Origin: Candidatus Pacearchaeota archaeon
GTDB taxonomy: Archaea > Nanobdellota > Nanobdellia > Pacearchaeales > GW2011-AR1
NCBI GenBank assembly: GCA_016866995.1
Contig: VGKQ01000006.1
Span: 1-48,661, forward strand
Direction of reading: 5' to 3'
Length of the DNA stretch: 48,661 bases
Shown: positions 1 through 7,046 of the stretch, piece after piece
Layout of the letters: the number at the start of each line of letters is the position of its first letter
Position numbering within the stretch: position 1 is the first letter of the stretch
The notes under the pieces: generated by a model
Told to the model about the DNA's origin: nothing
The model's database searches: none
What the model saw: only the letters and a program-made list of their open reading frames with translations
Position numbers and translations under genes: made by a program

Positions 1-203
1 CTAGTTTATATTTGGTGATTAGTACAAATACTACTAAATTTTAATAAAATACTATTAATAATTCTTATAATTACAATAAATTAATTTACAAGTTAATTAA
101 TATTTAACAATTGCACGCAATTTAAATTAGTATTTTAATTTTTATTAATTATTTAGAGTTTAAAAGTTTTTTACTTGAAAAATGTATCAATCACCTTATA
201 TTT

Positions 204-395
204 TTATCCAGATAAATTTACAGGCAGACAATACATCTCACAGGCAGGATTATTGCAAACAGGATTTCCTCTTCCAAAAAGCTCATAAGAAACACCTTCA
301 TTGCATACAGGACATTTTTCAGCAAGAATGCTTATTCTTCCCATATCTTTAATTTGCGAGTGTGTTTCATCAAGCAGATTAGGAAGTGAACTCAT
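204..395 (-). CDS. small zinc-ribbon-like protein, 63 aa
   Basis: Unrecognised small protein. It has a CPVC pair at about residues 28-31 and further cysteines at about 47, 52 and 56, a spacing that would suit one bound zinc ion. The N-terminal half is polar and helix-prone. The start is supported by an AT box on the minus strand at 413-424, about 20-30 bases upstream, which matches the leaderless promoters seen elsewhere here. It is transcribed divergently from the aIF2-beta gene. A shadow frame on the other strand lacks this Cys pattern, so this strand is preferred. Function is unknown; a nucleic-acid-binding role is only a guess. Confidence 0.6.
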   Translation of the reverse strand: MSSLPNLLDETHSQIKDMGRISILAEKCPVCNEGVSYELFGRGNPVCNNPACEMYCLPVNLSG

Positions 396-470
396 AAATT
401 ACCCAGGAAAACCAAGTATAAAAGCTTTAACACTAGGGAATATATTATCAAAATTCAGCATATTAACAAG

Positions 471-480
471 CTTTAAAAAC
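471..480 (+). promoter_or_regulatory. TATA-type promoter of the aIF2-beta gene
   Basis: CTTTAAAAAC lies 30 to 21 bases before the ATG at 501. Archaeal transcription begins roughly 22-27 bases after the TATA box, so the mRNA should start at or next to the ATG. No ribosome-binding site is visible, which fits leaderless translation. Confidence 0.55.
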
Positions 481-500
481 AGCTTATTTCTCAATTTAAT

Positions 501-914
501 ATGGAAAATTACGAACAATTATTAGATGAAGCATATAAGAAAATCAAGCCAATTGAATCAAATGGAGAAAGATTTGAAACACCAAAGGCAGAAAGCATAA
601 TAGAGGGGAACAAGACAATAATCTCAAATTTCAGGCAGATTTGTGATCATTTAAGAAGAAAATGCGAGCATCTTGCAAAATTTCTTCAGAGAGAGTTAGC
701 TTCTCCTGGAACTCTTGAAGGAGACAGGCTCGTCTTGATAAAAAAAGTCCCTTCATCAAGAATAAACGAGAAAATAAAAGAGTATGCAACCGAATTTGTT
801 CTATGTAGAGAATGTGGAAAACCAGACACAGAACTCGAGAAAAAAGATGAGTTTATGTTCTTGCACTGTTTGGCTTGCGGAGCCAAGCACAGCGTGAGAG
901 CTAAGATACAGTAA
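501..914 (+). CDS. eif2b: translation initiation factor aIF2 subunit beta
   Basis: Beta subunit of archaeal initiation factor 2, which with alpha and gamma delivers Met-tRNAi to the small ribosomal subunit. The 137-residue length is normal for the archaeal protein, which lacks the eukaryotic lysine-rich N-terminus. The alpha-beta core includes the stretch LASPGTLEGDRLVL (about residues 66-79). The C-terminal zinc ribbon is clear: CREC followed by GKPDTEL and then CLAC. The ATG at 501 is 30 bases after a TATA box. The Nudix gene begins immediately after the stop, so the two are probably co-transcribed. Confidence 0.93.
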   Translation: MENYEQLLDEAYKKIKPIESNGERFETPKAESIIEGNKTIISNFRQICDHLRRKCEHLAKFLQRELASPGTLEGDRLVLIKKVPSSRINEKIKEYATEFVLCRECGKPDTELEKKDEFMFLHCLACGAKHSVRAKIQ

Positions 915-915
915 A

Positions 916-1350
916 ATGAAGCAACAATTTCCAGAGCCAACAGCAGGAGCATTAATATTTAATCCAGAAGGAAAGCTGTTTTTAATGAAGTCTCACAAAT
1001 GGAAAAATAAATATGTTATTCCAGGAGGGCATGTTGAGCTTGGAGAAACAATTGAGGAAGCATTAAAAAGAGAAGTAAAAGAAGAAACAGGAATGGATAT
1101 TTATGATGTAAAATTTATTGTTATCCAAGATTTTGTTTTTGGAGATGAATTCTGGAAAAAAAAGCATTTTATATTTATTGATTGTGCATGCAGGACAAAT
1201 TCAACTGACATCAGATTAAACTCTGAGGGGCAGGAATATAAATGGTTCTCTTTAGACAATCTTCCGATATCAGAAATTGAGCCATATACATTAAAAGCAA
1301 TTGAAGAATATATAAAAAAATACAGTAAATCTTCCAATAGGAAGATTTAA
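916..1350 (+). CDS. Nudix hydrolase
   Basis: Hydrolyses a nucleoside-diphosphate-linked substrate with Mg2+. The Nudix box is intact at about residues 38-60: GHVELGE, then REVKEETGM, giving the G-x5-E-x7-REVKEE-x-G signature. At 144 residues it is a single-domain protein with no targeting signal. Candidate roles are removal of oxidised nucleotides or trimming of nucleotide sugars; the substrate cannot be read from sequence. It starts one base after the aIF2-beta stop codon, so it is presumably expressed from the same transcript. Confidence 0.88.
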   Translation: MKQQFPEPTAGALIFNPEGKLFLMKSHKWKNKYVIPGGHVELGETIEEALKREVKEETGMDIYDVKFIVIQDFVFGDEFWKKKHFIFIDCACRTNSTDIRLNSEGQEYKWFSLDNLPISEIEPYTLKAIEEYIKKYSKSSNRKI

Positions 1351-1353
1351 AAG
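1341..1353 (+). promoter_or_regulatory. BRE/TATA-like promoter of the small zinc-ribbon gene
   Basis: GAAGATTTAAAAG overlaps the end of the Nudix gene. It resembles the purine-rich BRE plus TTTAAA elements at 8171-8187 and 37779-37793. Transcription would start about 30 bases before the ATG at 1410, leaving a short leader that contains the GGAGG site at 1401-1405. Confidence 0.5.
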
Positions 1354-1409
1354 CCAGAAATAAAATAATATATAGATAATAAACAGCAAAATCAAAAAAT
1401 GGAGGAAAA

Positions 1410-1556
1410 ATGACAACAGGATATTGCGTTAAGTGCAAGCAGAAAGTAGAAATGAAAGATGCAAAAGAAACAAAGACAAAGAGAGGCACAGCAATGGCAA
1501 AGGGAAAATGCCCTAAGTGCGGAACAACTGTCTGCTGCATGCTGGGAAAGAAATAA
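1410..1556 (+). CDS. small zinc-ribbon protein, DUF5679-like, 48 aa
   Basis: Short gene with a strong ribosome-binding site, GGAGG at 1401-1405, five bases before the ATG. The product is a 48-residue treble-clef or ribbon-like protein with two CxxC knuckles, CVKC at residues 6-9 and CPKC at 34-37, followed by VCCMLGKK. The middle is rich in Lys and Thr. This pattern matches the widespread DUF5679-type family, whose function is not known. A T-rich tract follows the stop and may end transcription. The strong SD plus BRE/TATA promoter suggests high expression. Confidence 0.85.
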   Translation: MTTGYCVKCKQKVEMKDAKETKTKRGTAMAKGKCPKCGTTVCCMLGKK

Positions 1557-1558
1557 TA

Positions 1559-1588
1559 ATTTTTTGTTTTTTGCTTATTTTTTGTTAG
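1559..1588 (+). terminator. T-rich archaeal-type terminator
   Basis: Directly after the small zinc-ribbon gene lie four runs of four to seven T. Archaeal RNA polymerase terminates at oligo-T without needing a hairpin, and none is visible here. Confidence 0.45.
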
Positions 1589-1629
1589 TATAATAATGTT
1601 TAAAAAGAAGCTTTATTCTTATTTTGGAT

Positions 1630-2019
1630 ATGTCGGGCTTTTCAAATCCAGCTGAAGAAGCAATGCAATTAAGAGATGCCAATCTTAACAGAAATATTGC
1701 AGTAAGCATTATCCAAAGCAAATTAGAAAAATTATCAGAAGGAGTTCTAGATGCTATAAGTTATATTATAATTCCACTAACAGTTCCTATTTTTGTTGGA
1801 GCGATGTATATTGCTGCTCTTTATGAAAGAGGGGACACAAATCATCCAGTAGTAAAATTATGTGATTGTGTTTATAATATCTATGAACGAGTAAAACAAG
1901 ATAATCATAATCAATGGGGAGTTTCAAGAGAAAGGATAGAAGCAGCAAATAGGAGAAGAAGAGAAGAAAGAGCAAGATATGAAAAATATTATAGAGATGC
2001 AAGAATAAGCTTAACTTGA
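1630..2019 (+). CDS. uncharacterised protein with one membrane segment
   Basis: Unrecognised. About 129 residues from the ATG at 1630; a TTG six bases earlier is also in frame. The N-terminal 40 residues are amphipathic. One hydrophobic segment (about residues 44-66, including SYIIIPLTVPIFVGAMY) should span or enter the membrane, and the C-terminal third is a charged Arg/Glu-rich helix. A TATA-type box GTTTAAAAAG at 1598-1607 lies 32-23 bases before the ATG, favouring that start. Function unknown. Confidence 0.6.
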   Translation: MSGFSNPAEEAMQLRDANLNRNIAVSIIQSKLEKLSEGVLDAISYIIIPLTVPIFVGAMYIAALYERGDTNHPVVKLCDCVYNIYERVKQDNHNQWGVSRERIEAANRRRREERARYEKYYRDARISLT

Positions 2020-2062
2020 TTTCAATCTCAAAGTTTAAAAATATCAGATTATATTCTAGAAC

Positions 2063-2359
2063 ATGTTCATAAAAATACACAAAGCATACAGAGATATTGT
2101 TGCAATTTGCGATTCTGACTTAATTGGAAAAAGTTTTGAAGAAGGAATAAAAATCCTTGAAGCAAGAGAAAGCTTTTACAAAGGAGATATAAAAGAAGAA
2201 AAAGAGATGATTAAAATAATGAAAGATTTGGCAAAAGAAGACGCAACATTTAATATTATTGGAAAAAAATCATGCGATTGCGCATTAAAAGCAGGAATAA
2301 TAAGCAAAGAAGGCATCAAGAGTGTTCAGGGAGTTCCATTTGCCCTTGTTTTGTTATAA
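2063..2359 (+). CDS. DUF424 family protein
   Basis: Short archaeal protein of 98 residues matching DUF424, recognised from the opening MFIKIHKAYRDIVAICD and from LIGKSFEEG and ARESFYKGD. The family is archaeal and commonly sits near translation genes, as here beside aIF1A and aIF2-beta; its biochemical role is unknown. GTTTAAAAAT at 2033-2042 is 30-21 bases before the ATG, giving a leaderless mRNA. Confidence 0.85.
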   Translation: MFIKIHKAYRDIVAICDSDLIGKSFEEGIKILEARESFYKGDIKEEKEMIKIMKDLAKEDATFNIIGKKSCDCALKAGIISKEGIKSVQGVPFALVLL

Positions 2360-2486
2360 TCATAAAATATAAAATTAACTCTATTATTAATTGCAATAAA
2401 TCATTTTCAAATGCCTTAATTAATATGTTCAATATCAAATAAATTATTAGATTGAATTAATAAAGAAATAATAATTAAGAGTATAA

Positions 2487-2496
2487 CTTTAAAAAC
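2487..2496 (+). promoter_or_regulatory. TATA-type promoter of the aIF1A gene
   Basis: CTTTAAAAAC sits exactly 30-21 bases before the ATG at 2517. It has the same sequence and spacing as the aIF2-beta promoter at 471-480, and again there is no ribosome-binding site. Confidence 0.55.
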
Positions 2497-2516
2497 CAGC
2501 AAAAATAACATTAAAC

Positions 2517-2828
2517 ATGGAAAATAATCAAAATACTAACGGCGAAATTATTCGTGTAAGATTACCGAGAGGAAAAGAAGTTCTCGGAATTCTTGAGCAA
2601 AGATTGGGAGCATCAAGAATTCTTGTAAAATGCCTGGATGGAAAAGCAAGAAACTGCAGAGTGCCGGGAAGATTAAAGAAAAAATTATGGTTAAGAGAAG
2701 GAGATATTGTAATTGTAGAGCCCTGGGAATTTGACAATGATAAAGGAGATGTCATATTCAAATATAATCCAAGCCAAGTACAGTGGCTCCAAAGAAAGGG
2801 ATATTTGAAGGAAATCTCTGAATTCTGA
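2517..2828 (+). CDS. eif1A: translation initiation factor aIF1A
   Basis: Archaeal IF1A, which occupies the A site region of the small subunit during initiation and helps AUG selection. The 103-residue protein is a single OB fold. Diagnostic stretches are [11 protein letters not shown], the strand [17 protein letters not shown] and [11 protein letters not shown], ending QWLQRKGYL. Length is as expected for archaea, without the long eukaryotic tails. It is a separate transcription unit between DUF424 and the KH protein. Confidence 0.95.
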   Translation: MENNQNTNGEIIRVRLPRGKEVLGILEQRLGASRILVKCLDGKARNCRVPGRLKKKLWLREGDIVIVEPWEFDNDKGDVIFKYNPSQVQWLQRKGYLKEISEF

Positions 2829-2952
2829 TTTCCTTCTTATTATGCAAATACAAATGAGCATTATTCTAAAGTTATAATAATTAAATAAACCAAAAAGCCA
2901 AGATAACGCTAATAAAGATAAATATTAAAAGCTTCAATTAACTTGATATAAC

Positions 2953-3459
2953 ATGAAAATACTAGTCCTAGAAAATGCAGGAAAAATTCTGAGAGAAAGG
3001 AAAAAGATAGAAAAAAATCTTGATGTAAAAATTACTGGAAAAGGGAAAAAAATAGAGATTAAAGGAAGCGAAATAGATGAGTATGTTGCGTGCTGTATTC
3101 TTGAGGCAATTGAAGCCGGATTTTCAATAGAAAATTCTATCGCTTTAAAAGAACAGGATTATCTTCTTGAAAAAATACAGATAAAAAATCTCACAAAAAG
3201 AAAAAATTTAAGCCAGGTTCGGGCAAGAATAATAGGAAAAAATGGAAAAACACTTGACTTGATTGAGGAATTGTCAGACTGCTTTATTGTTCTTCATGCC
3301 AATATTGTTTATATAATTGGAAGAGCAGAGGATATAAAAAAAGCCATAAATGCAATAACAAAAATCATCCACGGAAGCAAGCAATCCTCAGTCTATTCTT
3401 ATCTTGAGAAGCAGAAAAAGATTTATCATCCTGAAGATTTGGGATTAAAAATTAAATAA
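2953..3459 (+). CDS. KH-domain RNA-binding protein, Pno1/Krr1-like
   Basis: Archaeal relative of Pno1/Dim2, a KH protein of small-ribosomal-subunit maturation. The 168 residues hold two KH-like units. The second has the RNA-contacting loop IIGKNGKTLDLIEEL (about 95-109) with the GxxG motif. The first, divergent KH unit (about 1-75) lacks GxxG, as is usual for the family. The C-terminus continues in a helix through IIHGSKQSSVYSYLE. Neighbouring initiation-factor genes support a translation role. ATATTAAAAG at 2922-2931 is at -31 to -22. Confidence 0.85.
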   Translation: MKILVLENAGKILRERKKIEKNLDVKITGKGKKIEIKGSEIDEYVACCILEAIEAGFSIENSIALKEQDYLLEKIQIKNLTKRKNLSQVRARIIGKNGKTLDLIEELSDCFIVLHANIVYIIGRAEDIKKAINAITKIIHGSKQSSVYSYLEKQKKIYHPEDLGLKIK

Positions 3460-3482
3460 AAATAAAAGCGTCCCGGAGAGGA

Positions 3483-3507
3483 AATTCGTGAAAATTGAAA
3501 TTTTCAT
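3483..3507 (-). other. tRNA-Asn intron 2, in the T-loop (between positions 59 and 60)
   Basis: 25-nt insertion with a textbook bulge-helix-bulge. The T-stem AGAGG/CCTCT, a 3-nt bulge TTT, the 4-bp central helix TTCG/CGAA, a 3-nt bulge AGA and a 7-bp hairpin TGAAAAT/ATTTTCA follow one another. Cutting after the second base of each bulge yields the normal T-loop TTCGAGT. Confidence 0.87.
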
Positions 3508-3546
3508 CTCGAACCTCTGACCCACTGATTAACAGTCAGTTGCTCT

Positions 3547-3578
3547 TTACAGCATTTTTCTATACGAATGAAAAACGA
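3547..3578 (-). other. tRNA-Asn intron 1, in the D-loop (between positions 20 and 21)
   Basis: 32-nt insertion. In the pre-tRNA a 4-bp helix GCAG/CTGT (one G-U) is flanked by 3-nt bulges GTT and AAA and capped by the hairpin CGTTTTTC/GAAAAATG. Cutting after the second base of each bulge, the usual archaeal splicing rule, leaves D-loop AGCAGGTA. The outer D-stem helix is interrupted by one base (A14), so the motif is slightly relaxed. Confidence 0.8.
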
Positions 3579-3664
3579 ACCTGCTGAGCTACCGGGACTC
3601 GATTAAGATAACAACATTTGCTTTTTAAAAGTTACTTTTTACATTGTCTCCGGGACGTTTTTTT

Positions 3665-4477
3665 CTATCTGCTTAATCCTGCAACTTCTTGCACAACATA
3701 ATCTCTAAGCTGCAAAACCTGCTCACCAGCAAGATTTGAGGTTGCAATCTCGCTCAATCTTCTTGGCTCTGAGAAACTAACATGCATACTCCCTCTTCCA
3801 GTTCTTGAAAACGGGCGGTAAAGAAAAGCAGCAGCATCTGCAGCATAATACAAAGCCCGGAAATTTCTTTTTGCAAAATTCAAAAAAGGAAAAAATTCTG
3901 CTTCAATAACTCTGTCATAATCAACACCACAGCATATAACATGTGGATTTATTTGTATAAACATATTGTTGGCTGCATCAACAAGGCTTCTCATAAATCC
4001 TGTCTTAGCCCGGAATGAATTGCCATAATTTCTCCCTCCTTCAAAAAAATCAACAAAATTCTGCCCTTGATGAAGTGCGTCAATTGTAAGTCTGTCAACC
4101 TTGTCAAGATATTTTCTTTTTTTTTCCCGGGGACTTGATGCAATTCTCTCCCTGTCAACAAAAAATGCCCCAACTCTGCTGAAATCCAAACCAAGCAAAG
4201 CAAGTATCCTAGAATCGAGATTTTTTCCAGCAATAAATCTCGGAAAATCTCCAATTTCAAGCTGCTGCAAAAACAAATAAGCCAAGCCAATATAATCAAA
4301 ATGGCTTCTGTGGCTTGAGAAACAGACAAAATGCCTTCCTTTCAATGCTCTCAAGTTTTCAATTCCAGAAACAGAAATTCCAGAAACATATCTTTCAATC
4401 CATTTATGCTTCCTGGCTCTTTCAAATCTTGAAGCAATATATGGATAATCAAAATCCCCAAGAATGCCGTTTTGCAT
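3665..4477 (-). CDS. glycerol-3-phosphate acyltransferase-like (PlsB-type) protein
   Basis: Acyltransferase of the PlsB/GPAT family, which in bacteria acylates glycerol 3-phosphate. Motif I HRSHFDY carries the catalytic HxxxxD pair (about residues 55-60), followed by FIAGKNLDSR, GAFFVDRER and the acceptor-binding FFEGGRN. About 270 residues, so it is the catalytic domain without the long flanking regions of E. coli PlsB. The ATG at 4477 is preferred to a TTG six bases upstream because a minus-strand TTTAAA box lies at about 4497-4507. Most archaea use ether lipids made without this enzyme, so the bacterial-type gene suggests transfer. The true substrate is unknown. Confidence 0.82.
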   Translation of the reverse strand: MQNGILGDFDYPYIASRFERARKHKWIERYVSGISVSGIENLRALKGRHFVCFSSHRSHFDYIGLAYLFLQQLEIGDFPRFIAGKNLDSRILALLGLDFSRVGAFFVDRERIASSPREKKRKYLDKVDRLTIDALHQGQNFVDFFEGGRNYGNSFRAKTGFMRSLVDAANNMFIQINPHVICCGVDYDRVIEAEFFPFLNFAKRNFRALYYAADAAAFLYRPFSRTGRGSMHVSFSEPRRLSEIATSNLAGEQVLQLRDYVVQEVAGLSR

Positions 4478-4506
4478 AATCAAGCTAAGATATAAGATTT
4501 AAAAAG

Positions 4507-4516
4507 ATTTTTATAC
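4507..4516 (+). promoter_or_regulatory. TATA box of the nitroreductase gene in a divergent promoter region
   Basis: TTTTTATACT is 30-21 bases before the ATG at 4537. The adjacent, partly overlapping AT box at about 4497-4507, read on the minus strand, fits the acyltransferase gene at 4477. The two divergent core promoters are therefore back to back in a gap of about 60 bases. Confidence 0.5.
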
Positions 4517-4536
4517 TGCAAAATTATAATAAGAAC

Positions 4537-5097
4537 ATGGAACTCAACAAGGCAATAAAAGAAAGACACAGTGTAAGAAGATTTACAAGCAAAAAGCCAA
4601 AATATGATGATATTCTTGAGGCAATTGGGGCGGCAAATTCAGCTCCTTTAGCAGGAAATATTCCAACATTGAGATTTGTTCTTGTAAGTGATGCAGAAAA
4701 GATAAACAAAATTGCAGAAGCGTGCCAGCAGGATTTTATCTCTCAAGCAAACTATCTTGTTGTTGTATGCTCTGATTCAGCCCAGGCAGTAAGAAGTTAT
4801 GGAGACAGAGGAAAAATGTATGCAAGACAGCAGGCAGGTGCAAGTATAGAAAATTTTCTTCTGAAAATTACAGATTTAGGATTAGCTAGTTGCTGGACAG
4901 GAGCATTTGTTGACAGCATGATTAAGCAAGTCCTTGTAATTCCAGATAATGTTGATGTCGAAGCTGTTCTTCCAATAGGCTATGAGATGCCAAAAGCAGG
5001 AAAGCAGAGAAAAAAAACAGATTTGAGCGCAATTTTATTTTTCAACAAGTGGAAAGAAAAATACATGAAACCGTGGAAAAAGCCAGAAGCAATTTAA
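4537..5097 (+). CDS. nitroreductase family protein
   Basis: FMN-dependent nitroreductase/NAD(P)H oxidoreductase fold. Recognisable parts are the N-terminal AIKERHSVRRFTSKKP with the Arg residues that bind FMN phosphate, the AANSAPLAGNIPTLRFVLV segment, the central GASIENFLLKITDLGLASCW helix, and the PIGYEMP turn near the C-terminus. At 186 residues it is a compact single-domain member that would act as a homodimer. The substrate cannot be inferred. It is leaderless and divergent from the acyltransferase gene. Confidence 0.88.
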   Translation: MELNKAIKERHSVRRFTSKKPKYDDILEAIGAANSAPLAGNIPTLRFVLVSDAEKINKIAEACQQDFISQANYLVVVCSDSAQAVRSYGDRGKMYARQQAGASIENFLLKITDLGLASCWTGAFVDSMIKQVLVIPDNVDVEAVLPIGYEMPKAGKQRKKTDLSAILFFNKWKEKYMKPWKKPEAI

Positions 5098-5159
5098 TTC
5101 TGGCTTTTTGGATAATTCTAAAACAAAATGTTTAATTATAATAATTTTCTTGCTAGTAT

Positions 5160-6275
5160 ATGAAAAATTTCAAAGTTCTGTCAAAGCCCAAAGAAATCTT
5201 CAAAAACATGCTTGAAGATATCAGGTATGCACAAAAAAGCATTTATCTCGAGACATATATTTATGAAAATGACAAAATTGGAAATCTTTTTCTCAAGGCG
5301 CTTGAGAAAAAAGCAAGACAGGGTGTAAAAGTTTTTGTTTTGATTGATGCTCTTGGCTCTGGAAGCGCGCGGACATTTCTTCATAAAACTATCGGAATTA
5401 AAAATGCCCTCGGCTTGACATTAGGAGCAGATAAAAATTATTTCAGAAATTTGAGAAAAGCAGGAGGAAAAGTGCGGTTTTTCAAGGAAATAAGATACGC
5501 TGTAAGGTGGTTTGGGCAGAATCATGAGAGAAATCACAGAAAATTATTAATAATTGACAGAAAAATTTCTTACATCGGCTCAGTTAACATCACTTCAGCT
5601 TGTTTAGACTGGAGAGAACTTGTTCTGAGGCTTGAAGGGGATATTTCCGGAGATTTTGTAATCTCGTTTGCAGCTCACTGGAGACTTGCAGGAAAAATAA
5701 CAAGAAAGAAAATTAACTTAATTTTGCATAAAGGATTTGAAATAATTCAGGATATTCCCTCTGATGCAAAAATGATTACAGCAGACAGATATATAAAATT
5801 AATAAGAAGCGCAAAAAAGGAAATTCTGATAGAAACTCCTTATTTTGTCCCGCCGATAACAATAAGAAAAGCTCTTTCAAGAGCAGTTGAAAAAGGTGTT
5901 CAAGTAAAACTTCTTATTCCGTGCAAATCTGACTTGGGAATACTTGATATAATAAGAAACAGATATCTTGGAAGGCTTTATATGAAAGGAATTAAAATAT
6001 ATTATTATCTTCCAAGAAATCTTCACTCAAAACTCCTGATTATAGATGATAAATTTTTTATTCTCGGCTCGTCAAATCTTGATTACCGCGCATTAATTCA
6101 TCAGTATGAAATAAATCTTCTTGGAAAAAACAAAAAAATAATTTCAGAATTAAGAAAATTTTTTAATTCAGGATTAAAACAAAGCAAGCCATTTGATTAT
6201 CGTGAATTCAAGTCGCGCTCTTCTTTCACCAAGCTCGCAGAACTTATAGTCTCGCTTGTTGAAAATTATTTATAA
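5160..6275 (+). CDS. cardiolipin synthase / phospholipase D family protein
   Basis: Phosphatidyltransferase-type enzyme with two HKD motifs: NHRKLLIID (about residues 125-133, His-Arg-Lys) followed by GSVNIT, and LHSKLLIID (about 294-302) followed by GSSNLDYR. These two domains form one active site that in bacteria condenses phospholipids to cardiolipin. The 371-residue protein has no N-terminal membrane helices, so it resembles short ClsB-like members. The promoter GTTTAATTAT at 5130-5139 is at -30 to -21. With the acyltransferase 1.5 kb upstream it makes a second bacterial-style lipid gene in the region. Confidence 0.85.
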   Translation: MKNFKVLSKPKEIFKNMLEDIRYAQKSIYLETYIYENDKIGNLFLKALEKKARQGVKVFVLIDALGSGSARTFLHKTIGIKNALGLTLGADKNYFRNLRKAGGKVRFFKEIRYAVRWFGQNHERNHRKLLIIDRKISYIGSVNITSACLDWRELVLRLEGDISGDFVISFAAHWRLAGKITRKKINLILHKGFEIIQDIPSDAKMITADRYIKLIRSAKKEILIETPYFVPPITIRKALSRAVEKGVQVKLLIPCKSDLGILDIIRNRYLGRLYMKGIKIYYYLPRNLHSKLLIIDDKFFILGSSNLDYRALIHQYEINLLGKNKKIISELRKFFNSGLKQSKPFDYREFKSRSSFTKLAELIVSLVENYL

Positions 6276-6339
6276 TAAACAAACATAAAAAATCGAAGGT
6301 TTTTTAAAGTCTGAATATATATTAATATTAATAACTTTC

Positions 6340-6365
6340 CCGGTATGGTCTTCGGGCAATACCGG
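6340..6365. terminator. UUCG-capped hairpin between convergent genes
   Basis: CCGGTAT (6340-6346) pairs with ATACCGG (6359-6365). Inside, a G-A mismatch is followed by GTC-TTCG-GGC, three pairs closed by the very stable C(UUCG)G tetraloop. It lies between the convergent cardiolipin-synthase-like and NYN genes, so it could end or protect either mRNA. It is much more GC-rich than its surroundings. A small RNA is the alternative reading, since a TTTAAA-like box lies near 6300-6308. Confidence 0.5.
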
Positions 6366-6373
6366 ACTTATAT

Positions 6374-6913
6374 TCATTCTTCAAGTTTTATTTTATCTAG
6401 AATATTTCTTATGTTAAGATAGCTGGTGCAGGTTTTTCTTAAATTTTTGGAAGAACTTGATGTAAAATAGAGATTTTCGACTTTCTTGCCTAATTTTTTT
6501 AATGTATTTACTACTGGAATAAAATCTTCATCTCCAGAAACTAATATTGCAGTATCATAAAGATTTTCATATGCGCCAGCAAGCATATCATTAGCTAAAT
6601 AAATATCATCTCCTTTCACTTCAAAGCCAAAAGTTCCATCAGGTTTTTGATATTTTCTTAAAGTGCATAATACAATCTTAAATTTAGGTATCTTTTCTAG
6701 TTCAGCCAAAAATTTCTGATGTTTCCAGTATTTTGCTTCATCAGAAGTTATATCAAGAGGGGCAATGTAATAAAAAGCAACCACGAGTATCCTTTCTTTA
6801 GTAAGTTCTTTAACTAGTTTTTCATAGTCAATTTTTCCTGCATTAATTCTATTTAAGCTGTGATAAAGATTATTTCCATCAATAAAAATAGATACTTTCT
6901 CTTTTTCTTCCAT
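6374..6913 (-). CDS. NYN domain protein (LabA/DUF88-like, PIN-like fold)
   Basis: Putative RNA-processing protein of the NYN family. Acidic residues expected at the metal site are present: FIDGNNLYHS at the N-terminus, KGDDIYLANDML in the middle and ILVSGDEDF toward the C-terminus, followed by the typical VNTLKKLGKKVE strand-helix. Length (179 residues) matches stand-alone LabA-like members. Whether it cleaves RNA is not established for this subgroup. It is convergent with the cardiolipin synthase gene and lies downstream of the ftsZ terminator. Confidence 0.85.
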   Translation of the reverse strand: MEEKEKVSIFIDGNNLYHSLNRINAGKIDYEKLVKELTKERILVVAFYYIAPLDITSDEAKYWKHQKFLAELEKIPKFKIVLCTLRKYQKPDGTFGFEVKGDDIYLANDMLAGAYENLYDTAILVSGDEDFIPVVNTLKKLGKKVENLYFTSSSSKNLRKTCTSYLNIRNILDKIKLEE

Positions 6914-6981
6914 AATTTTATACAGAATTAGAAGTTATAAGTTTTTTGATTTAAAGAGCAACATCAAAAAACATAAATCAG

Positions 6982-7016
6982 AAAAAATAAAAAAGAAAGG
7001 GGCAGTTTCCTGCCCC
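6982..7016 (-). terminator. hairpin plus U-tract terminator after ftsZ
   Basis: On the minus strand GGGGCAG-GAAA-CTGCCCC (7016-6999) forms a 7-bp stem with a GNRA loop and is followed by TTTCTTTTTTATTTTTT (6998-6982). This is an intrinsic, bacterial-looking terminator some 30 bases beyond the ftsZ stop codon. Confidence 0.7.
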
Positions 7017-7046
7017 TGATAAAAAAACCAAGGCCCAGCTCTTTAT

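Larger units (their letters stand above)
3469..3598 (-). tRNA. tRNA-Asn(GTT) with two non-canonical introns
   Basis: Acceptor GTCCCGG (3598-3592) pairs perfectly with CCGGGAC (3476-3470); the base after it, G, is the discriminator and CCA is not encoded. The anticodon arm ACTGA-CTGTTAA-TCAGT has anticodon GTT (Asn) and is uninterrupted. The D-loop and T-loop are far too long. Removing 32 nt from the D-loop and 25 nt from the T-loop restores an 8-nt D-loop AGCAGGTA and a 7-nt T-loop TTCGAGT, giving a standard 73-nt tRNA. Both insertions sit in a bulge-helix-bulge fold (see the intron entries). The transcript converges on neither neighbour closely. Confidence 0.9.
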
